Shown here one piece after another: positions 27,157 to 35,745 of a stretch of DNA of 64,000 nt (position 1 is the first letter of the stretch; every line of letters starts with the position of its first letter). A program made the translations under genes and the position numbers. The DNA is from Lachnospiraceae bacterium UBA3732. GTDB lineage: Bacteria > Bacillota > Clostridia > Lachnospirales > Lachnospiraceae. Under the pieces are notes generated by a model. It was not told where the DNA came from, ran no database searches, and worked only from the letters and a program-made list of their open reading frames with translations. The DNA lies in NCBI GenBank assembly GCA_002372545.1, contig DFHD01000080.1:30605-94604 (forward strand), in the 5' to 3' direction.

Positions 27157-27807
27157 TCAGAATCCAAGATGCAAAAGCTTATCTCTGGATTTTTTATCCT
27201 TCCTTCGCTGCTTATCCTTAGCGGCGGGCATCTTTTTCAGCTCCTTCAGGAAATCCGAAAGCTTGTTTTTTTGCAGATAACGCATATCCTCGCCGAATTC
27301 CGTCCGGATCCGTTCTGCCATTTTCTTTTCCTCCGGATTTTTCTTCCGCAGGGAAAGCGCAACGATCCGGTCATTTTCCAGTGTCATTGCGGGATAAAAG
27401 GCTGTCCCGACCTCATCGGTGATCGTCACATCGTAAAGCACCCGGATCCCATTATCCGCAGCTGCCTTCTCCACTTCCTCATAATCATTTCGGGAAAGCG
27501 GTTTCAAGCCGGCAGACAGCCATAATGCCACAACATTCTGGGCAAACGGTATAGCCATGACACAGCCAATGATGGTAAACAGTGTCTTGCGCGTCTGAAA
27601 GACCAGCAGGCTGAATACCACATCCGTAAGGATGATCAGAAACCAGAAGACACACCAGAATAAATGCTTTTGTCTGTATTTATCCAGATGACCATATTCC
27701 CCGGGGGCACCGGATTTCTTTTTATCTTCATCATGATCCTTTTTAAGATCCGTATTTTCTGTATTATGTACAGGATCCGAATTTTGTACTTGATTTTGAT
27801 TTTTCAT
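27157..27807 (-). CDS. Two-helix membrane protein of unknown function
   Basis: 216 residues from the ATG at 27807, which has GGAG six bases upstream and directly follows the methyltransferase stop; an ATG six codons earlier lies within that gene and is less likely. The first 40 residues are very polar (many Asn, Asp, Lys). Two adjacent hydrophobic helices follow (about 50-72 and 77-98), then a soluble domain of about 115 residues ending in a Lys/Arg-rich tail. I do not recognise the family. It is downstream of the RsmF-like gene and probably cotranscribed. Confidence 0.75.
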   Translation of the reverse strand: MKNQNQVQNSDPVHNTENTDLKKDHDEDKKKSGAPGEYGHLDKYRQKHLFWCVFWFLIILTDVVFSLLVFQTRKTLFTIIGCVMAIPFAQNVVALWLSAGLKPLSRNDYEEVEKAAADNGIRVLYDVTITDEVGTAFYPAMTLENDRIVALSLRKKNPEEKKMAERIRTEFGEDMRYLQKNKLSDFLKELKKMPAAKDKQRRKDKKSRDKLLHLGF

Positions 27808-27809
27808 GC

Positions 27810-29228
27810 TTACTCCATCCGCCATCCGGTAAGATAACGGTTTTTTACGCTTCCTCCCGCCAGCTTGCCGAACCCCAGCGGATACCGGTCAAGGGCAATC
27901 AGAAGCCATCCGTTTTTCAGCAGTTTTTCCTCCTCTTCGGTCAGGAAAATGGTCTCGCCCTTGAGATACCGAATGATGCGTTCGTCCCCGGGAGAAAGGG
28001 AAAGTGTATTTTTAAACGTATCCGGTGAGAGCGTCATTGCAAGAGCCTGAGACGGCTCAAACCGGTTTTTTTTCACCTCGCCGAGAAAGAGTCCGCGGCG
28101 CATGACCCGGAGTCCCTTCAGATCCGGAACCGACCGGGGGACGAGGGAAAGATATCCGGCAGAAAGAACAAGCTCTTCGGGACGTAAATCCAGATTCAGA
28201 TTTTCTGCAAAAGCAGCAAATTCCGGACTGATCTTCTTCAGCTCTCCGCTGTTTTTCCCTTTTTTCTCATCAACAGATGGAACGGAAGACGATGTATCAT
28301 CCGGCTGACTGGCCAGTAATGCGGCAAAATGTCCCTCTCCCTCAACCATGTGCGGGAAAAGATGCACCGTCTTTCTGAGGTCATCATTCCGGGAGGAGAT
28401 CCAATCCGGCCTGCCGGGGAAAAATCCGGGATGATCGGGAATACTTTTCAAAAAGAGCCCCTTTTCCTTCGCCTCCGGCATATCCAGAAGTGCCTGCACA
28501 CTGCCCTCATCCTCCTCTGGACTGAAGGTGCAGGTGGAATAGAGGATCATCCCTCCCGGACGGAGCATATGAACGGCATAATCAAGGATTTCTCTCTGCA
28601 GAGCCGCATATTCCGCCGGCTTATCCGGCGTCCAGTCATTCACCATAGCCGATGACTTCCGGAACATACCTTCTCCCGAACAGGGCGCATCGATCAAGAT
28701 CTTATCAAAGAACGAAGGAAAACGCTGTGCCAGTCTCTGGGGCGTTTCCGCTGTAACAACAGCATTTTTTACGCCGAAAAGCTCAAGATTCTTGATCAGT
28801 GCCTTACATCTTGTGGCGCTGATATCATTAGCCAAAAGAAAGCCTGAGCCGCCAAGCTTAGCCGCAAGCTCCGTGGATTTACCTCCCGGAGCGGCGCAAA
28901 GATCAAGCACCCGGTCTCCCGGAGTCACGGGAAGCAGCGCCGCCGGCAGGGTGGCCGATGGCTCCTGCAGATAATAAAGCCCTGCGTAATATGCAGGATC
29001 CTTTGAAGGACTGCATTTTGAAGCATCATAATAAAATCCGTTTTCACACCAGGGGATGGGTCGCAAAGCAAACGGAGAAACCGCTAAAAGTTCCTCCGAT
29101 GTAAGCTTCAGCCTGTTCACCCTGAGTGCATGGGAAAGGCTCCGGTCCAGACTTTTTTCGTATTCCTGAAAAGCCTCAGAACCCAGTTGTATTTTCATTC
29201 GTTCCGCAAAAGCCGGGGGGAGCAGCAT
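27810..29228 (-). CDS. RsmF-like rRNA (cytosine-C5)-methyltransferase, NOL1/NOP2/Sun family
   Basis: 472 residues. The N-terminal NOL1/NOP2 part is followed by a Rossmann-fold SAM domain with the SAM-binding motif VLDLCAAPGGKSTELA, catalytic-motif IV IDAPCSGEGMFRK and the second cysteine in YSTCTFSPEEDEG. A C-terminal PUA-like RNA-binding region (about 350-472) matches the RsmF/YebU subgroup, which makes m5C in 16S rRNA. Exact position specificity is inferred. It lies 18 bp after the TPR gene. Confidence 0.92.
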   Translation of the reverse strand: MLLPPAFAERMKIQLGSEAFQEYEKSLDRSLSHALRVNRLKLTSEELLAVSPFALRPIPWCENGFYYDASKCSPSKDPAYYAGLYYLQEPSATLPAALLPVTPGDRVLDLCAAPGGKSTELAAKLGGSGFLLANDISATRCKALIKNLELFGVKNAVVTAETPQRLAQRFPSFFDKILIDAPCSGEGMFRKSSAMVNDWTPDKPAEYAALQREILDYAVHMLRPGGMILYSTCTFSPEEDEGSVQALLDMPEAKEKGLFLKSIPDHPGFFPGRPDWISSRNDDLRKTVHLFPHMVEGEGHFAALLASQPDDTSSSVPSVDEKKGKNSGELKKISPEFAAFAENLNLDLRPEELVLSAGYLSLVPRSVPDLKGLRVMRRGLFLGEVKKNRFEPSQALAMTLSPDTFKNTLSLSPGDERIIRYLKGETIFLTEEEEKLLKNGWLLIALDRYPLGFGKLAGGSVKNRYLTGWRME

Positions 29229-29246
29229 GGCAAATCCTCTTCTGCT

Positions 29247-30182
29247 TTATTCTTCCGTATCCTCTCCCGGTTCCGGATCCAAAGGATTTCTGACCGGCGT
29301 GGGATCGGTGTTTAGTCGGTTATAAAGGAAATCATATTCCTTTTTAAAGGTTTCGTTATCCGGGAACATATCCAGAAGCTCCTTCATCTTTTCCAGAGCA
29401 GCTTCTTTATTATCCGGATCGCGCTTTTCCATCAGAACAACCTCATTATAGAGCAGCATGCTGGCATAAACCTGATCGCCTGAATCAAAGCCGCTCTGGA
29501 TGTCCTTTTCCGCCTGCTCCAGATTGCCGGTTTCCAGATCATATGTAGAAAGCTGATATGCAATATATGTCGTCATGCCGTATTTTTCCGCATATGCAGC
29601 ATAGGCCTGATACATATTTTCTTTATCTCCCGCCGCCTGATAGGCCGCGCCAAGGTAGAGCCCCAGCTCATCCTCCCCTGCGGCAACCGCCTCGGAAAGG
29701 GTGGGAACCAGCACGGAAAGATCGGGATTATCCACATCCAGAGCTGCCATTGCCGCAGAAAGACGGACCATGGACTGCAGCCAGATCTCATCCTTCTCGT
29801 CATGCGGTCCGCGAATGATCTCTTTATACGTCCGCTCTGCCTCGGAATATTTTTCAATATGGAAAAGCGCCGCCGCCTTATACAGCCGGCAGTCCCGGTC
29901 AAGGTCACCCGAGCCCCACTGTTTTTCATCCAGGGCTTCATCGAACAGTCTTACCGCTTCCTCATATCTTCCGCTTTTATAGGCGGAAATCCCTCTTTTG
30001 CGAAGCTTCTGTTTATCTGAATGAAAACCAATCCAGACAACGATCATGAACGCAAGGACAAGAACCGTAAAGATGATCAGGAGCAGTATCTTTCTGATTT
30101 CTCTAATGCGTTCCTGTTTTTCCCTTCTTGCCATGATTTCCGGCGTAAGGTCTTCCTCTTCCCAGTCTTTTTTTCTACTCAT
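29247..30182 (-). CDS. Membrane-anchored TPR-repeat protein
   Basis: 311 residues. A short charged cytoplasmic segment precedes one hydrophobic helix (about 33-53), followed by helix pairs with TPR spacing (for example KSGRYEEAVRLFDEAL, EKYSEAERTYKEII and a later ETGNLEQAEKDIQSGF). The topology suggests a TPR domain outside the membrane with an acidic tail. TPR proteins scaffold complexes; no partner is evident. The start overlaps the galE stop (ATGAGTAG, 8 bp), so it is coupled to galE. Confidence 0.8.
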   Translation of the reverse strand: MSRKKDWEEEDLTPEIMARREKQERIREIRKILLLIIFTVLVLAFMIVVWIGFHSDKQKLRKRGISAYKSGRYEEAVRLFDEALDEKQWGSGDLDRDCRLYKAAALFHIEKYSEAERTYKEIIRGPHDEKDEIWLQSMVRLSAAMAALDVDNPDLSVLVPTLSEAVAAGEDELGLYLGAAYQAAGDKENMYQAYAAYAEKYGMTTYIAYQLSTYDLETGNLEQAEKDIQSGFDSGDQVYASMLLYNEVVLMEKRDPDNKEAALEKMKELLDMFPDNETFKKEYDFLYNRLNTDPTPVRNPLDPEPGEDTEE

Positions 30183-31194
30183 TCTCCAGCTCCGCTCTCA
30201 GCGTTTTTTCGGCAAAACGCCAGGAATCCTTACACATCCGTTCCAGATCCAGTTCAGCCTTCCATCCGAGCTCGGCATAAGCCTTTGCCGGATCCGCATA
30301 GCAGGTGGCAATATCGCCGGGGCGGCGCGGCTTAATGGAATACGGAACCGGAATTCCGTTGGCAGCTTCAAACGCCTTTACAATATCCAGTACACTGTAG
30401 CCGTTTCCTGTTCCCAGATTATAGATGTTAACGCCATTTCCGGACATCATTTTAGCAATGGCTGCCACATGCCCCTTCGCAAGATCCGTTACATGAATAT
30501 AATCTCTTACACCGGTTCCGTCAGGCGTATCATAATCATTACCGAATACGCCGAGCTCCGGAAGCTTTCCGAGAGCTACCTGCATGATATAAGGCATAAG
30601 ATTGTTGGGAATTCCATTAGGACTCTCGCCGATCAGTCCGCTCTCATCCGCACCGATGGGATTGAAATACCGGAGAAGAACAACGCTCCAATCCGGATCC
30701 GGAACAGTCAGATCGGAAAGGATACGCTCAAGGTACAGCTTGGTCGTTCCGTAGGGATTCGTTGTGGAAAGCGGGAAATCCTCACGGATCGGTACAGTCT
30801 TCGGAGAACCGTATACTGTCGCCGAGGATGAGAAAATGATCCGCTTAACATTATACTTCGTCATCAGTTTGATCAGATTTATGGTACCGGAAATGTTATT
30901 CTCATAGTAAAGAAGAGGCTTGGCTACGGATTCACCAACAGCCTTCAGTCCGGCAAAATGGATCACGCCGTCAAAGTTGTGCTCCTGAAAAACCGTTTCC
31001 ATCTCCTCGGGTTTCAGCATATCCGCCTTGTAGAAAACAGGACGGATTCCAGTGATCTCTTTGATCTTATCCAGCGTTTCCAGCTTGGAATTATAAAGAT
31101 TATCAAAGATCACAACCTCATGGCCGGCCCTGATCAGTTCCACAACAGTATGACTGCCGATATATCCTGTTCCGCCTGTTACAAGAAATTTCAT
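30175..31194 (-). CDS. galE: UDP-glucose 4-epimerase
   Basis: 339 residues, a short-chain dehydrogenase-fold epimerase. The NAD-binding GGTGYIGSH (7-15), the Ser of FSSSATVYG and the catalytic Tyr-x-x-x-Lys in NPYGTTKLYLERI are all clear. It interconverts UDP-glucose and UDP-galactose, needed for the Leloir pathway and for galactose-containing glycans; it could handle galactose released by the galactosidases encoded 16-24 kb away. The start has a strong AGGAGG site. The upstream region contains a heptanucleotide repeat. Confidence 0.96.
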   Translation of the reverse strand: MKFLVTGGTGYIGSHTVVELIRAGHEVVIFDNLYNSKLETLDKIKEITGIRPVFYKADMLKPEEMETVFQEHNFDGVIHFAGLKAVGESVAKPLLYYENNISGTINLIKLMTKYNVKRIIFSSSATVYGSPKTVPIREDFPLSTTNPYGTTKLYLERILSDLTVPDPDWSVVLLRYFNPIGADESGLIGESPNGIPNNLMPYIMQVALGKLPELGVFGNDYDTPDGTGVRDYIHVTDLAKGHVAAIAKMMSGNGVNIYNLGTGNGYSVLDIVKAFEAANGIPVPYSIKPRRPGDIATCYADPAKAYAELGWKAELDLERMCKDSWRFAEKTLRAELENE

Positions 31195-31241
31195 GCTTTT
31201 TCCTCCTGAAAGGTTCGTTTGTTACCGATTTATTCCGGTAC

Positions 31242-31273
31242 ATTCTTTATTCTTCATTCTTCATTCTTCATTC
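31242..31273. repeat. Heptanucleotide tandem repeat upstream of galE
   Basis: ATTCTTY recurs with 7-bp period at 31242, 31249, 31256 and 31263, with a partial fifth copy. It lies 48 bp upstream of the galE start in its presumed promoter/leader region. No clear galE -10/-35 pair was identified around it. Confidence 0.75.
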
Positions 31274-31311
31274 GTTCAGCATTTGTTCTTCATTCGTTCT
31301 TCGAAGAAAAC

Positions 31312-31420
31312 TTGACGCTGCCGCAAGTTTCAATACACATGACTCTACCGCAGGATTCAATACACTTGGCACTTCCGCGATTTTAATACACTTGACACTG
31401 CCGCGGGATTCAATCTTGAC
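31312..31420. repeat. Imperfect 27-bp tandem repeats upstream of tRNA-Leu
   Basis: A unit resembling TTGACRCTRCCGCRGG plus ATTCAATACAC starts at 31312, 31339, 31366 and 31392, and a fifth TTGACG at 31416 is the tRNA promoter -35. Periods are 27, 27, 26 and 24 bp. Each unit begins with a TTGAC-like box. Copies differ at several positions, so this is an old, degenerating array. Confidence 0.8.
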
Positions 31421-31445
31421 GAATTCACCGGAATCGTGATATATT
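31416..31445 (+). promoter_or_regulatory. Promoter of tRNA-Leu
   Basis: -35 TTGACG at 31416-31421, 18-bp spacer, -10 TATATT at 31440-31445, 14 bases before the mature tRNA 5' end. Both boxes match the vegetative consensus 5 of 6. Confidence 0.65.
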
Positions 31446-31459
31446 GGTATCTGCAATGC

Positions 31460-31544
31460 GCCGGCATGTCGGAATTGGCAGACGAGACAGACTCAAAATC
31501 TGTTGCGGTTTACCCGCGTGTGGGTTCGATCCCCACTGCCGGCA
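31460..31544 (+). tRNA. tRNA-Leu (anticodon CAA)
   Basis: An 85-nt class II tRNA on the plus strand. The acceptor stem GCCGGCA pairs with TGCCGGC; the anticodon stem ACAGA/TCTGT encloses the loop CTCAAAA, giving anticodon CAA (reads UUG). A long variable arm and a T arm GTGGG-TTCGATC-CCCAC follow. The discriminator base is A and the 3' CCA is not encoded, so it is added after transcription. A37 makes it a candidate substrate of MiaA/MiaB. It is the only RNA gene I found. Confidence 0.96.
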
Positions 31545-31556
31545 CTGCGATTATTC

Positions 31557-31580
31557 TCAGCCAATCGGCTGATTTTTTTT
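31557..31580 (+). terminator. Rho-independent terminator of tRNA-Leu
   Basis: The stem TCAGCC/GGCTGA with a 4-nt loop (31557-31572) is followed by eight T residues (31573-31580), 12 bases after the tRNA. The gerW stop on the other strand lies just beyond it. Confidence 0.85.
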
Positions 31581-31583
31581 GTC

Positions 31584-32015
31584 TTAGAATTCCTCATCGG
31601 AAAGCTGCTCAATGGTATCGTCTACCAGCTGCACCTCTTCCTCTGTGGGACCCTTCTTTTTATTCAGGAAATCGGTTACCTTTTCCTTTACGGTGGGGAT
31701 CATATCGATCACCTTGTTCAGCGGACTGGACTCACCGCCGCCGGATACCGGAACGATCCGAACATCATCACCCTGAACGACCAGAACAGCTGTCGGGGAA
31801 AGCTTTCCGCCCATTCCGCCTCCGGCGGAATTACTGCCGCGGCCGTTGGCGCCGTATGCGCCGGCTCCCATTCCGATATTGACATCCACAAGGGGAATGA
31901 TCGTCATGTCGTTACCAACATGAATCGGCTCACCAACAACTGTTTTGGAAGCCAGAAAAGAATCCATTCCTCTGAAAATCGAACCGACTGTGCTGCTGAA
32001 ATCACTATTTGCCAT
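31584..32015 (-). CDS. gerW: GerW-family sporulation protein (YtfJ)
   Basis: 143 residues from the ATG at 32015, with GGAGG eight bases upstream (itself overlapping an earlier in-frame ATG at 32030 that lacks a site). The family core is evident: VGEPIHVGNDMTIIPLVDV, a Gly-rich stretch (NIGMGAGAYGANGRG then GGGMGGKLSP) and the PTAVLVVQGDDVRIVPV strand. In Bacillus this spore protein affects germination; in non-sporulating relatives its role is unclear. DUF2953 next to gerW is a conserved pairing in Firmicutes. Confidence 0.92.
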   Translation of the reverse strand: MANSDFSSTVGSIFRGMDSFLASKTVVGEPIHVGNDMTIIPLVDVNIGMGAGAYGANGRGSNSAGGGMGGKLSPTAVLVVQGDDVRIVPVSGGGESSPLNKVIDMIPTVKEKVTDFLNKKKGPTEEEVQLVDDTIEQLSDEEF

Positions 32016-32033
32016 TTTTCCATCCTCCATTTA

Positions 32034-32969
32034 TCAGATCTTCTTTGCCATTTTCAGTGTTTTCCAGGTACTGGGTGAAAGTGCAAGGCCAATGGCCGGG
32101 AACAGGAAGCGGAATAAATAGATTCTTCCGCGGATATCAAATTTTCCTTCCATCACCTGGTAATAAAAATCAGGCTCAATGGTCAGCCATCTGCCATATA
32201 GATTATAAAACCTGGAAATCTTTCCCAGAAATTCTCCGGTATCCGCCGCGCTCTTCATTCCGATATGCAGCCAGGCACGGCTTTTTTTCGGTTTGATCGT
32301 ACCGAAAAGGCGTTTCAGGATCTTTTTGATCCGTTTCAGCGTCTTTTTTGTATATGGCTTATCTAAAAACTGAAATACATGATTCTTCTTGGTATTCAGC
32401 TGATCTGCCTTGGTATAAAGCTTATCCAGAAAGATATCTGCTTTTGTCTGGGCCGTCTCAACCTTGATCAGGACATTATCCGCGGCTTTTTTCTCTTTTT
32501 CCGCCTTTTTCTGCGCTTTTTTATCCGCCTTACTGTCTGACGCGGCATTGGCGGACGCGCTTCCTTCAGCCGGCGGCGTTCCCTGTGTCTGCTGAGGCGC
32601 TGCCGTATCTCCCGTTCCCGATGGCTCCGCAAGCCCCGGCGGAGGATTCTCTCCTTCCGGAAGCGGAATATGGCCGCCCTCCGGCGTCACAACCTCCGGC
32701 TTCGGTTCAAGCATTTTCTTATGGAACACCCGGATACCGAGTATCCTGGCTCCTATATCCAGACCAGCAGGCTTATCATATTTTCCCGAGATGCCGATAA
32801 TGAACCATCCAACCTTCACCTTAGCCCAGAGCCTTTCCTCTGTTTTTTCTCCCTGCAGCCTGTACCGGAAGGGACAGAATAGAAGGAGAAGGATCAGTAT
32901 GAGGATCAGGCCAAGGATGATCAGAAGGATCCAGAGCAGCACCTTCAGGATGGTAAATACTACATGCAT
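32034..32969 (-). CDS. DUF2953 membrane-anchored protein
   Basis: 311 residues. A strong N-terminal hydrophobic segment (about 5-32) is followed by a short beta-rich part, a low-complexity Pro/Ala/Lys-rich linker (about 92-170) and a C-terminal domain ending in a further hydrophobic stretch. The start ATG overlaps the upstream stop region (TAAATG) with AGGAGG in front. The combination with gerW downstream identifies the DUF2953 family. Function is unknown; a sporulation link is inferred from context only. Confidence 0.8.
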   Translation of the reverse strand: MHVVFTILKVLLWILLIILGLILILILLLLFCPFRYRLQGEKTEERLWAKVKVGWFIIGISGKYDKPAGLDIGARILGIRVFHKKMLEPKPEVVTPEGGHIPLPEGENPPPGLAEPSGTGDTAAPQQTQGTPPAEGSASANAASDSKADKKAQKKAEKEKKAADNVLIKVETAQTKADIFLDKLYTKADQLNTKKNHVFQFLDKPYTKKTLKRIKKILKRLFGTIKPKKSRAWLHIGMKSAADTGEFLGKISRFYNLYGRWLTIEPDFYYQVMEGKFDIRGRIYLFRFLFPAIGLALSPSTWKTLKMAKKI

Positions 32970-33269
32970 TTATTCCTCCTGTCTGCCCCGGATAAAGCGG
33001 TCACGGATCACCTCCGTGAGCACCTCCCTGGCTCCCTTTTTCGTTGTGGATATGCCGTAGATGGAAAGCTTTTTCTTCATCTTCCTGTAATAGGGCTGAA
33101 GAAGCGTGTTCATCTCGTAGATCTCATAGATGGCTGCCTCGGAGAGCGGCTCTGTTATAAGATACACCGGCATTCCCGGCTTTTTCCGGGAAATCTGTTT
33201 CAGCAGCTTTTGAAACTTTGCTTCATCCGCAACATCTGTATGCAGTTTTTCGGAAAAAACATACTTCAA
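32970..33269 (-). CDS. Small basic protein of unknown function
   Basis: 99 residues from a TTG start with GGAG about nine bases upstream. No signal peptide or membrane helix. It reads as a mixed alpha/beta domain with a Lys/Arg-rich middle and end (KKPGMPVYLITEPL, then YYRKMKKKLSIYGISTTKKG). I do not recognise the family. It abuts DUF2953 exactly and lies 12 bp after the unknown 460-residue gene, so it is part of this operon. Confidence 0.7.
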   Translation of the reverse strand: MKYVFSEKLHTDVADEAKFQKLLKQISRKKPGMPVYLITEPLSEAAIYEIYEMNTLLQPYYRKMKKKLSIYGISTTKKGAREVLTEVIRDRFIRGRQEE

Positions 33270-33281
33270 CTGCTATTCTCC

Positions 33282-34664
33282 TTATGCTTCCAGTATCATC
33301 TGATCGATAATATGCTTTACAGCCGTCAGCTCACCCGGATCTTTGCAGGCGGAAATAGCTGACACAAAGTATTCCCGGATCTCATCCCGGGTATTGAAAA
33401 ACACAGGTACCAGAGAAAGCACTCTGGCCATGCAGCTTCTTTTCATGATCTTCGGCATATCTGCCATAGCCTTGCCGAGGGTTTCCGTCAGCTCATCACG
33501 GATCCGGCTTATGCTTTCCTCTCCCGCTTCCTCAGTCACAACGGTGAGATCACGCTCGGTATCCATATAGAGACTGGTAGAGGTGAAAAGATCGGCCTTC
33601 TCCAGATCACTGACCATATCGGAAAGCTTTTCCTCCTCCGCATACGGTTTCCATTCTTCCAGGTTGAGGCTGATGCGTGTCAGCTCATCCATCCTCTCCT
33701 CCTGCACGCCTTCGAGCGAAAGGAAAAGGGGATCCAGCTCTTCAGCCGTAATATAAATATCCTCAGCCTCCAGACTCCTTTTCAGGATATCCTCTGCAGT
33801 CTTATCCTGTTCACTGAGCCACTCCTTCCGGCTGTAGGGCTCGGTCAGCACTACCAGAAGCGCGTCATTCAGAACCTCTGTCAGCAGCATATTCCGGGAC
33901 ACACTATCCTCAAGAAACATCGTGGCGGCCGTAAGACTGCCCCTTGCCGTTTCATAGTTTTCCAGATTCAGCTCCTGCCCGATGATCCTTTCCAGCTCCT
34001 TGTAGGTACCGAGAAGTTCCGGATATTCCTGAAACACATCGGAGGTACCGTCGGTAAAGGCCTCTCTGACTGCAGTGGCAAAATCCTCTGCAACTGACAG
34101 ATCGCCGCCCTTGTAAAGCTGAAGAGAATTACTGAGGATATCAAAGAACCGCTGTTTGGACATCCTCACCGGAAGCTCTGCCACAATGCTCTGGATCCGG
34201 GTATTCACCACAACCTTATCCTGATCGGCAAAGGCAAACCGGTAAGCGGCATCTGCCACCTCCTCCGGATCGACATCCTCCACGGCGCCTGTAGCGGAGG
34301 GCTCAAGCCGGTTCAGAATATATTCATAGCAGCCGAAGGCATCGGTCAGCCGGGAAAGCTCACGCATCTCCTTCAGTAAGGTATCCCGCTTTTGGGCAAG
34401 CTTTTCCTTCCTGTCCTCCGCCCGGTCGAGGAAAGCCGCGCAAAGCAGCTCCTTCATTTCCTGATAAGGCTCCTTTTTATCCTCCGGAGCATCCGAAAGC
34501 ATTTCCAGAAGGGAAAAGGTATTCATGGCCAGTCTCTGCAGTCCGTAACGCCGGTAGGCTGTAGCCAGGATCTCACCGAAGGCTCTGCAGCTTTCTGCCG
34601 GATTTTTTCCCGCCCGTATATCCGTCATCAGGATCTTACTCTGTTTAACCAGATTATTACTCAT
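33282..34664 (-). CDS. Large helical protein of unknown function
   Basis: 460 residues from the ATG at 34664, which has an AGGAGAGG site; an upstream in-frame start would run into the preceding gene. The protein is acidic, almost wholly helical, cysteine-poor, with no membrane segment, signal or nucleotide-binding motif that I can see. Heptad-like stretches near 80-115 suggest a coiled coil. It lies 13 bp downstream of the rhomboid-like gene and upstream of the 99-residue gene, implying common expression. No function can be assigned. Confidence 0.78.
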   Translation of the reverse strand: MSNNLVKQSKILMTDIRAGKNPAESCRAFGEILATAYRRYGLQRLAMNTFSLLEMLSDAPEDKKEPYQEMKELLCAAFLDRAEDRKEKLAQKRDTLLKEMRELSRLTDAFGCYEYILNRLEPSATGAVEDVDPEEVADAAYRFAFADQDKVVVNTRIQSIVAELPVRMSKQRFFDILSNSLQLYKGGDLSVAEDFATAVREAFTDGTSDVFQEYPELLGTYKELERIIGQELNLENYETARGSLTAATMFLEDSVSRNMLLTEVLNDALLVVLTEPYSRKEWLSEQDKTAEDILKRSLEAEDIYITAEELDPLFLSLEGVQEERMDELTRISLNLEEWKPYAEEEKLSDMVSDLEKADLFTSTSLYMDTERDLTVVTEEAGEESISRIRDELTETLGKAMADMPKIMKRSCMARVLSLVPVFFNTRDEIREYFVSAISACKDPGELTAVKHIIDQMILEA

Positions 34665-34677
34665 ATCGATTCCTCTC

Positions 34678-35712
34678 CTATGCTTTATGCTCATGGGTAA
34701 ACAGGTGATCCTGACAATACTCATAATTGCCATTACACTTGGAACAGTAACGGAACTCCAGATTCGGCGCATCCTTTTCGGTCCTTCCGCAGATGCAGCA
34801 CCTGTGCATAGCATCCCCGGCCATGGATGTGGTAGCCGGTCTCAGGCGGGCGATCTTCTCCGCACGCTCGAAGCGGGTATTGGCTTCACCCTTTTCCCTG
34901 TATTGCCACCCTTCGGATCTTTTATGCTTATTGGCATTTTCCCCGTGCAGCATCTGCCCCTGCCGGACAGCGTCATGAAAATTCCTCTGCCTTTTCTTCA
35001 TTTCCCCGGTAATTCCCTGCATCCTCCTCAGCATGAAGTAGAACAGAGCAAAATGAATGACCATGGAACAGATCACCCCCCTGTTCTGCAGGTCGCCGAT
35101 GCGGATGAAATCATAGGCCAGGAAAAACAGATCGATGTAAGCCAGCCATTTCATCTTCACCGGTATGATCATGTAAAGAAGAATGACCTGCTCGGTAAAG
35201 ATCACGGCAAAGGCCAGAAAAATGCTGACACACATATAATGCGTGGTATTGGGCACGATACCAAACAATTCACCGACATTGCGGCTGTTGATCTTTATAT
35301 CATAGATATTGTTTAAATAATCATATTTATCCGAGATAAAGTACTGATAAACACCCAGAAGGCTGGAAACGACATCCACCACCAGGATCTGTCCGAGAAT
35401 AAAGATGTTAAAGGTCATTCTGCCCCAGATCTTTTCCAGATTATAGGTGAGATAAACATAAAAGAGCATATTGATGGGCATAAAGATGGCATTGATCCCT
35501 TCAAGGGAATAGGGAATCGTTACAAGCCATGTGAAGAGACGCCAGACCTCTCCATGCCGGAGGATCATATACGGATTCAGCGTCAACTTATAATATGCAT
35601 TGGGAGCGGTGTAATAAAGAAGGTATCCCAAAAGGAAACAGCCGACGATAATGAACGGCAGATAAGGGATGCCCTTATTTCTGTTTTTAAGATAAAACTT
35701 TTGAATTGACAT
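34678..35712 (-). CDS. Rhomboid-like membrane protein with C-terminal cysteine-rich domain
   Basis: 344 residues. About six hydrophobic helices (residues 18-235) begin with a rhomboid-like start, including the loop GEVWRLFTWL typical of rhomboid L1. The catalytic GxSG motif of rhomboid proteases is not present, so it looks like a pseudoprotease or Derlin-type relative. After a basic linker (about 240-295) the last 45 residues hold CxxC...CxxC...C and several His (CCICGRTEK, YCSKCNG, CQDHLFTHEH), a likely zinc-binding module. A good GGAG site precedes the ATG, and a promoter lies close upstream. It heads the operon with two unknown genes, DUF2953 and gerW. Confidence 0.78.
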   Translation of the reverse strand: MSIQKFYLKNRNKGIPYLPFIIVGCFLLGYLLYYTAPNAYYKLTLNPYMILRHGEVWRLFTWLVTIPYSLEGINAIFMPINMLFYVYLTYNLEKIWGRMTFNIFILGQILVVDVVSSLLGVYQYFISDKYDYLNNIYDIKINSRNVGELFGIVPNTTHYMCVSIFLAFAVIFTEQVILLYMIIPVKMKWLAYIDLFFLAYDFIRIGDLQNRGVICSMVIHFALFYFMLRRMQGITGEMKKRQRNFHDAVRQGQMLHGENANKHKRSEGWQYREKGEANTRFERAEKIARLRPATTSMAGDAMHRCCICGRTEKDAPNLEFRYCSKCNGNYEYCQDHLFTHEHKA

Positions 35713-35745
35713 AGCTGCTCCATTCCGATATTTTTCTAAATTAGT

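Noticed and set aside
31312..31420. Possible CRISPR array
   Set aside because: The 27-bp units are contiguous, with no spacers between them, and no cas gene is present.
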